A DNA stretch of 18,839 nucleotides from an uncultured Lachnospiraceae bacterium (GTDB taxonomy: Bacteria > Bacillota_A > Clostridia > Lachnospirales > Lachnospiraceae), in the NCBI GenBank assembly GCA_949957035.1, contig CATLIP010000007.1:1-18839 (forward strand). Direction: 5' to 3'. Under the pieces are notes generated by a model. The model was not told where the DNA came from and did not search any database. It worked only from the letters and a program-made list of their open reading frames with translations. Positions 14,295-18,839 of this stretch are shown piece after piece. A program made the position numbers and the translations under genes. Each line of letters opens with the position of its first letter. Within the stretch, counting starts at the first letter, position 1.

Positions 14295-16337
14295 TCAGAA
14301 ACATAGCCCGATATGGTACACAATAACGCTCATTACCCATGCCGTCAATATCTGAAAGAAAAGAATACCAAAGGTCTGTTTCCAGCTTTTCAATTCCCTG
14401 TGGATGGTAGCGATGGCTGCAGTACAAGGGACATACAGCAGACAGAATACCATCATGGCATAGGCATTTGCCGCGCCGAAGCCCATGGCTCCAAGTGTGG
14501 CGACCATAGAGTTCATGCCGCCGGATGTCGTGATGTTCTGGATGCCAAACAACACGCTGCAGCTGGATACCACCACTTCCTTTGCGGCAATGCCGGCAAT
14601 CAGGGCCACAATAATCTGCCAGTAGCCAAGTCCCGCAGGGCGAAACACAGGGACGATTGCTTTGCCGGCAAGGGAACCGAAGCTTTGGGAGATATGGGTT
14701 ACATATCCCTGCGGACCGAAATTCAGAAGCGCCCACATAATTACAGAAGCCACAAAGATTACGGTCCCGGCTTTCGTCAGGTAGTCTTTTATCTTCTCCC
14801 ACACATAGATAAAAATCGTCCGGGCATTCGGTGACTTATACTCAGGAAGTTCAATCAGAAGAGCGTGTTCTGCCTTGCTTCCGTCAATCTTTGACAGTAT
14901 ATAAGCAGTCGTAATAGCGACTACGATTCCAAGAAGGTACATGGAGTAGCAGACAATCATGGCATATTTCCCGAAAAACATCGAGGAAAACAGGACATAG
15001 ACGGGAAGTCTTGCGCTGCATGACATAAAGGGCGTAATCAGTATCGTCTTAAACCGGTCTTTGGGGTGTTCCAGCGCCCGGGACGCCATGATAGCCGGAA
15101 CAGAGCATCCAAACCCCAGAAGCAGGGGAAGAAAAGCCCGGCCGGAAAGGCCTAATTGGCTCATAATATCATCCATCACGAAAGCGACCCTTGCCATGTA
15201 TCCGCTGTCTTCCAGCAAAGCAAGCGCCAAAAAAAGGATGAAAATATTAGGCAGGAAGGTCAGAATCCCGCCAACACCGGAGATGATTCCGTCAACAATC
15301 AATGATTGAAGCATGGGGCTTACCCGAAGCACGTTAAGACCGCCTGACGTAAACCCGGAAATCTGCTCCAGAGCAATCTCAAAATATCCTTTCAGCCAGT
15401 CGCCAATGGTAAATGTCAGGAAGAAGACCAGCGCCATAATTCCAAGGAAGATGGGAAGACCGAACCACCGATGTGTGAGGAGCCGGTCAATCCTGTCTGT
15501 AGATTCCTCCTTTGCAGACTTATTTACCAGAATCTCATCGATCACTTCTTCAATAAAATCATATTTCTGGTTGATGATATCTTTCTCATAGCTGCGGTCA
15601 ATCACATCTTTCAAATCCAATGGATGGCGTTCCGTCACATGCTGGTCCATCTCTAACAGTTTGATGGCATGCCATCTCGGGTTTTGGATATCAGGATATT
15701 TTTCCTTAAGCCGTCCTAAGATAATGTCAATCTTGTCCTCAATATCGTCTTCATACACCATAGCGTACTCTTCGTGGTGATTGTGCATATGGGAGGAAGA
15801 TTTCCCCGCATGGTGATGGATGAAGGGCCCTTGCTTGGCATATTGACTGTGGTGAGCGACGGCATGCATGAGAATGGAAAGCCCCGTCTTTTTGCGTGCA
15901 GATACGGGAATAGCAGGGACCCCTAACATCTCCGGAAGGCGGTGGAGGTCAATCTCCATCCCCCTCTCTTCCACAATATCCATCATGTTCAACGCCAGTA
16001 CCACCGGTTTGCCCAGCTCAATAAGCTGCAGGGTCAGGTACAGGTTGCGCTCTAAACAAGAGGCATCGATGACATCCACGATGACATCCACTTCTTCGCT
16101 CATGATACATTCTCGTGATACCGTCTCTTCCATTGTATAAGAAGACAGGCTGTAAATGCCCGGCAGGTCAATCAGCTTAAATTCCTGGCCCTCATAGACA
16201 GCCTTCCCTTCCTTTTTCTCCACCGTAACGCCGGGCCAGTTGGCGACCTTAAGGTTCGCGCCGGTAAATGCGTTGAAAAGAGTGGTCTTTCCGCAATTGG
16301 GATTGCCGATAAATCCAACGTTGACAGTCTTGCTCAT
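14295..16337 (-). CDS. feoB: Ferrous iron transporter FeoB
   Basis: FeoB imports Fe2+ across the cytoplasmic membrane. The 680-residue protein has an N-terminal G domain with G1 GNPNCGKT (11-18), G3 DLPG (57-60), G4 NMMD (117-120) and G5 SARK (146-149), a helical spacer (about 195-285), and a polytopic membrane domain with the Gate-type motifs LLLGFGCSVPAIMASRALE, ITPFMSCSARLPVYVLF and AAKEVVVSSCSVLFG. Between the G domain and the spacer lies an unusual histidine-rich stretch (residues 158-188, ten His), possibly a metal sensor or trap. The length is close to typical for short clostridial FeoB. The start overlaps the feoA stop (ATGA). Expression is likely iron-regulated through the Fur-like box upstream of feoA. 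Confidence 0.97.
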   Translation of the reverse strand: MSKTVNVGFIGNPNCGKTTLFNAFTGANLKVANWPGVTVEKKEGKAVYEGQEFKLIDLPGIYSLSSYTMEETVSRECIMSEEVDVIVDVIDASCLERNLYLTLQLIELGKPVVLALNMMDIVEERGMEIDLHRLPEMLGVPAIPVSARKKTGLSILMHAVAHHSQYAKQGPFIHHHAGKSSSHMHNHHEEYAMVYEDDIEDKIDIILGRLKEKYPDIQNPRWHAIKLLEMDQHVTERHPLDLKDVIDRSYEKDIINQKYDFIEEVIDEILVNKSAKEESTDRIDRLLTHRWFGLPIFLGIMALVFFLTFTIGDWLKGYFEIALEQISGFTSGGLNVLRVSPMLQSLIVDGIISGVGGILTFLPNIFILFLALALLEDSGYMARVAFVMDDIMSQLGLSGRAFLPLLLGFGCSVPAIMASRALEHPKDRFKTILITPFMSCSARLPVYVLFSSMFFGKYAMIVCYSMYLLGIVVAITTAYILSKIDGSKAEHALLIELPEYKSPNARTIFIYVWEKIKDYLTKAGTVIFVASVIMWALLNFGPQGYVTHISQSFGSLAGKAIVPVFRPAGLGYWQIIVALIAGIAAKEVVVSSCSVLFGIQNITTSGGMNSMVATLGAMGFGAANAYAMMVFCLLYVPCTAAIATIHRELKSWKQTFGILFFQILTAWVMSVIVYHIGLCF

Positions 16338-16564
16338 GATTGCTGCACCTCCGTAACTGTAATATGGTCTGCGATTCGTCTGCCCAGGGCAAAGCGGGTG
16401 CCGCGGAATTTTGCTGTGAGAGAGCCTTTTTTATCATTGTTCAGCAGAGTAATCAGGGAGCCCTCTGTGAGCCCCAGCGCTTCCAGACGGCGCTCCAGTT
16501 TCTGTTCAATATCGATAGACGCGACGCGGTAAGTCAGGCCGTTACTTCCTTGCTTGAGTGTCAT
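16334..16564 (-). CDS. feoA: FeoA family iron-transport accessory protein
   Basis: This 76-residue protein is a single SH3-like FeoA domain, the small cytoplasmic partner of FeoB in ferrous iron uptake. The family pattern is clear: ERRLEALGLTEGSLITLL (about 24-41), then a mid strand and FALGRRIADHITV near the C-terminus, where the domain's conserved ALG.. block sits. It precedes and overlaps feoB by the ATGA stop/start arrangement, the normal feoA-feoB order. A ribosome binding site (AAGGGG) lies upstream of the ATG, and a Fur-like box and promoter lie further upstream. Confidence 0.93.
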   Translation of the reverse strand: MTLKQGSNGLTYRVASIDIEQKLERRLEALGLTEGSLITLLNNDKKGSLTAKFRGTRFALGRRIADHITVTEVQQS

Positions 16565-16584
16565 ATGTATTTCCCCTTGTAAAT

Positions 16585-16603
16585 GTTATTGATTATTATT
16601 ATC
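16585..16603 (-). promoter_or_regulatory. Candidate Fur box upstream of feoA
   Basis: Read on the minus strand, GATAATAATAATCAATAAC matches 16 of 19 positions of the classical Fur consensus GATAATGATAATCATTATC. It lies between the feoA -10 box and the start codon, the right place for iron-dependent repression. Confidence 0.7.
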
Positions 16604-16616
16604 TATTACAATATCT

Positions 16617-16645
16617 ATCATAACACCATTTGACGAAGAAGGCAA
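16617..16645 (-). promoter_or_regulatory. Promoter of feoAB
   Basis: On the minus strand, TTGCCT (16645-16640) and TATGAT (16622-16617) are 17 nt apart. The -35 box lies inside the spacer of the divergent + strand promoter at 16630-16658, so the two promoters interlock. Confidence 0.6.
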
Positions 16646-16658
16646 TGTGAAGTATACT
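16630..16658 (+). promoter_or_regulatory. Promoter of the CmpB-like permease gene
   Basis: TTGACG (16630-16635) and TATACT (16653-16658) are separated by 17 nt, a near-consensus vegetative promoter 46 nt before the start codon. It overlaps the divergent feo promoter. Confidence 0.72.
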
Positions 16659-16704
16659 GTTATTTGTGAAAGAAGAGAATTAATGAAACTACCGGAGGAA
16701 GAAG

Positions 16705-17640
16705 ATGCAGATTTACTATTTTGTTTTATACTTTTTTATATACGGGTTTGTCGGATGGTGTACGGAGGTGGCGTATGCAACGGTGAAACAGAAGAAGTTT
16801 GTGAACCGGGGATTTTTAAATGGTCCCATTTGTCCGGTCTACGGGGTGGGCATTGGTATGGTGGTCATGCTGTTAGAACCAATGAACGGTACGATTGTGT
16901 CTCTGTATGTAGTGTCTACAGTGCTGGTGACGGCAATCGAAGGTGTGACGGGATATTTAATGGATAGGCTGTTCCATCATAAATGGTGGGATTACTCTAA
17001 TCAGCCCTTGAATATTGGAGGATATGTCTGCCTGTTGTTCTCGCTTGCATGGGGAGTGGCCTGTGTGCTGATTGTGAGGGTGATTCATCCCTTTGTCTAC
17101 AAAGTGGCGATTATGATACCCGTCACTGTGGGAATCGTGATTGCGGCAATCTTGGGGATAGCGCTTTTGGCGGATTTGTATGTGACAACGGCCGAGATTC
17201 TCAAACTCAATAAAAAGCTGGACGCTATGGAGAAGATTTCCGGGGAGCTTCATGAGCTTTCGGATATGATCGGAGTTAATATCCATGAGAGTGTTATGGA
17301 GACAATGGAATTTTCGGAAGAGACGAAGAAGCAGCTGGACTCTGCGGTTTCGGAGCTTCGTGAGAAGCTGGATAATGTCGCTGAGGAACAAAAAGACCAT
17401 CTGGAGGAGAGAATTGACCGGGTAGAGGAGAAGATTGAGGCGAAGCTGTATCCGGAGGAGCAGAAGGCGCTTCTGGCGGATCTTCGGAATAAGTATACGG
17501 AGCTTAAGGGAAAGTATGCAGAGCTTGCGGGACGCAGTACCCTTGTCACCAGACGATTAATCGGTGCATTTCCCAAAATGGAATCCCGGCTTCACAAAGA
17601 GATATTTAACGAGATGAGAAGCCGTATCTGGCGGAGATAG
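16705..17640 (+). CDS. Putative ABC transporter permease (CmpB-like, PF06541) with coiled-coil tail
   Basis: The first half (about residues 1-165) is a polytopic membrane domain of the ABC_trans_CmpB family. It opens with the typical FVLYFFIYGFVGWCTEVAYA and the motif NRGFLNGPICPVYGVG, followed by EGVTGYLMDRLFHHKWWDYS, which are hallmark segments of this family. Although labelled ABC-transporter type IV permease, no ATPase gene lies nearby and the function is not established. The second half (about 170-290) is a long charged amphipathic helix with heptad-like repeats (LDAMEKISGELHELSDMIG, LREKLDNVAEEQKDHLEERI), predicted coiled coil in the cytoplasm, ending in basic residues. The gene has its own promoter and an ACCGGAGGAAGAAG ribosome binding site, and stands alone between feoAB and leuC. 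Confidence 0.87.
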   Translation: MQIYYFVLYFFIYGFVGWCTEVAYATVKQKKFVNRGFLNGPICPVYGVGIGMVVMLLEPMNGTIVSLYVVSTVLVTAIEGVTGYLMDRLFHHKWWDYSNQPLNIGGYVCLLFSLAWGVACVLIVRVIHPFVYKVAIMIPVTVGIVIAAILGIALLADLYVTTAEILKLNKKLDAMEKISGELHELSDMIGVNIHESVMETMEFSEETKKQLDSAVSELREKLDNVAEEQKDHLEERIDRVEEKIEAKLYPEEQKALLADLRNKYTELKGKYAELAGRSTLVTRRLIGAFPKMESRLHKEIFNEMRSRIWRR

Positions 17641-17651
17641 GGCGTTAATCC

Positions 17652-17680
17652 TTGTCAGGCAATGATATCTGTGGTAGAAT
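17652..17680 (+). promoter_or_regulatory. Promoter of leuC
   Basis: TTGTCA (17652-17657) and TAGAAT (17675-17680) are 17 nt apart, about 48 nt before the leuC start. Confidence 0.65.
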
Positions 17681-17685
17681 ACCAC
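17671..17685. promoter_or_regulatory. Inverted repeat over the leuC -10 box, candidate operator
   Basis: GTGGT-AGAAT-ACCAC is a perfect 5-bp dyad with a 5-nt centre that covers the -10 hexamer. The position suits a repressor site; the regulator is unknown, and a chance origin is possible for so short a dyad. Confidence 0.4.
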
Positions 17686-17727
17686 GTATGGAAAATTCTT
17701 ATGATAGAAGAACAGGAGGGTGTCAAG

Positions 17728-18723
17728 ATGGGAATGACAATGACGCAGAAGATTTTAGCTGCCCACGCAGGTCTTAATTCTGTTGCGGCGGGTCAGTTGA
17801 TTGAAGCGAAGCTTGATGTGGTTATGGCCAATGATATTACGGGTCCAATGGCGCTGCCAATCTTTAAGGAGATGGCAGACAAAGTATTTGATAAGGATAA
17901 GGTGGTTTTGGTTCCGGACCATTTTACGCCGAATAAAGATATCAAATCAGCGGAGAACTCTAAGTCAATACGCGAGTTTGCAAGGGAGCAGGGGCTTAGC
18001 TGGTATTTTGAGCAGGGAAAGTCCGGCGTAGAGCATGCCATCCTTCCCGAGGCAGGAGTGGTAGCAGGCGGCGAGTGTATTATCGGAGCCGATTCTCATA
18101 CCTGTACATACGGGGCGTTAGGTGCGTTTTCTACGGGCGTCGGCACGACAGATATAGCTACGGGAATGGCCACCGGTGAACTCTGGTTCAAGGTCCCAAG
18201 CGCCATTAAGTTTGTTTTGACAGGAAAGCCGGGAGCTTATGTGAGCGGTAAGGATATTATCATCCATATCATCGGTAAGATTGGCGTGGACGGTGCATTG
18301 TACAAATCCATGGAGTTTACAGGGGACGGCATAAAGAATCTTTCCATGGACGACCGATTCACCATGGCAAATATGGCTATTGAGGCGGGAGCCAAGAATG
18401 GAATCTTCCCTGTGGATGAGCAGGCCAAGGCATATTTGAAGGAACACTCCAAGAAGGAGTATAAGATTTACGAGGCAGACGCGGACGCTGAATATGATGA
18501 AGTGGTTGAGATTGATTTATCGAAGGTTCGCCCCACAGTTGCATTCCCGCACCTTCCGGGAAATGCAAAGACCATTGACGAGATTGAGGCCATGGAGCCA
18601 ATTAAGATTAACCAGGTGGTCTTCGCATTTCCCGGAAGATGCGGGAACGCCACTGTCGGACGGACTTGCGCTAAATCAATCTCTACCACTTCGTCATACT
18701 CGGCGTCTGCATCTGCCTCATAA
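17728..18723 (+). CDS. leuC: 3-isopropylmalate dehydratase large subunit LeuC, broken after about 298 residues
   Basis: LeuC with LeuD isomerises 2-isopropylmalate to 3-isopropylmalate in leucine synthesis. The N-terminal part is typical of the roughly 420-residue clostridial/archaeal-type enzyme: [11 protein letters not shown], then [26 protein letters not shown], then [20 protein letters not shown] and [22 protein letters not shown] 17728 was chosen because AGGAGGG at 17714-17720 is well spaced; the frame is open back to 17662. Homology ends at about 18621 (INQVV), just where the family continues with the GSCTNGR motif bearing the first Fe-S cysteine. From there the frame reads through an inverted copy of part of the gene and stops at 18723, adding about 34 non-homologous residues. 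As written the product lacks all cluster ligands and cannot be active. Either the gene is broken or the join is artefactual. Confidence 0.85.
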   Translation: MGMTMTQKILAAHAGLNSVAAGQLIEAKLDVVMANDITGPMALPIFKEMADKVFDKDKVVLVPDHFTPNKDIKSAENSKSIREFAREQGLSWYFEQGKSGVEHAILPEAGVVAGGECIIGADSHTCTYGALGAFSTGVGTTDIATGMATGELWFKVPSAIKFVLTGKPGAYVSGKDIIIHIIGKIGVDGALYKSMEFTGDGIKNLSMDDRFTMANMAIEAGAKNGIFPVDEQAKAYLKEHSKKEYKIYEADADAEYDEVVEIDLSKVRPTVAFPHLPGNAKTIDEIEAMEPIKINQVVFAFPGRCGNATVGRTCAKSISTTSSYSASASAS

Positions 18724-18839
18724 ATCTTATATTCCTTCTTGGAGTGTTCCTCCATATATGCCTTAGCCTGCTCATCCACAGGGAAGATTCCATTCTTGGC
18801 TCCTGCCTCGATTGCCATATTCGCCATGGTAAAACGATC
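18352..18839. repeat. Imperfect inverted repeat of a leuC segment (fold-back)
   Basis: The arm 18352-18573 and the reverse complement of 18618-18839 align over 222 nt without gaps, with 28 differences (about 87 % identity), and the right arm reaches the end of the window. The spacer is 44 nt of ordinary leuC sequence. Differences are almost all at third codon positions and change only 4 of 74 residues, so both arms have been under protein-level selection. GGTC at 18618-18621 belongs to both sides and is a possible microhomology at the join. Confidence 0.93.
18618..18839 (-). pseudogene. Second leuC fragment, inverted, truncated at both visible ends
   Basis: Read on the minus strand from the window end, this gives an internal LeuC stretch ([17 protein letters not shown] onward to HLPGNAKT) that differs from the + strand copy at four residues, for example KAYMEEHS against KAYLKEHS and DLAQVRPT against DLSKVRPT. 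It stops being LeuC at 18618, then runs into the antisense of the first copy. It starts beyond the window end, so its true 5' extent is unseen. It looks like an allele or orthologue from a close relative and not a decayed duplicate. Confidence 0.8.

Noticed and set aside
14239..14802. 187-residue - strand open frame within feoB
   Set aside because: It is a shifted frame of the FeoB C-terminal membrane domain; FeoB motifs are continuous in the main frame, so there is no frameshift.
1..18839. CRISPR arrays, tRNA or rRNA genes, insertion sequences and phage attachment sites
   Set aside because: I looked for regularly spaced repeats, cloverleaf-like sequences and transposase or integrase motifs and saw none.

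Overview
The window reads as a chromosomal segment of a Firmicute of class Clostridia, most likely Lachnospiraceae. The grounds are strong AGGAGG ribosome binding sites, tightly packed operons, moderate GC, a type VIIb secretion locus, the nadABC-niaR operon, a DUF6465-like protein, an ArsP_2-type transporter and FeoA/FeoB. The organism call is inference from gene content; no rRNA or tRNA is present.

Layout. (1) Bases 1-6329, + strand: the 3' end of a type VIIb secretion system (T7SSb) cluster. It holds the C-terminal three-ATPase part of EssC (cut by the window start), a small SACOL2603/DUF3130-like helical partner, a 484-residue effector with an LXG-like N-terminus and a papain/C39-like cysteine protease C-terminus, a membrane-anchored protein that may be its immunity factor, and a 94-residue coiled-coil protein. 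(2) Bases 6345-11524, +: de novo NAD synthesis (nadA, nadB, nadC) with the niacin-responsive repressor niaR, followed without a visible promoter by a cytidylate-kinase-like protein and a heavy-metal-exporter-like membrane protein. A CATATG-N6-CATATG element lies over the nadA -35 box and is a candidate NiaR operator. (3) Bases 11562-14201, +: a protein with a histone H1-like Lys/Ala/Thr tail and a DUF6465-like C-terminus, a DUF4203-like polytopic membrane protein, and a PHP-domain phosphoesterase, with several intrinsic terminators. (4) Bases 14209-16645, - strand: feoA-feoB with a Fur-like box and a terminator. (5) Bases 16630-17640, +: a CmpB-like putative ABC transporter permease with a long coiled-coil tail, transcribed from a promoter that interlocks with the feo promoter. 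(6) Bases 17652-18839: the start of leuC, which breaks off just before the first Fe-S cysteine motif and runs into an inverted, 87 %-identical copy of its own segment.

The two regions most worth attention are the T7SSb effector module, a possibly undescribed protease toxin with putative targeting and immunity partners, and the leuC fold-back at the right end. The fold-back looks like a chimeric junction between two related leuC alleles, and must be excluded as an assembly artefact before any biology is built on it.
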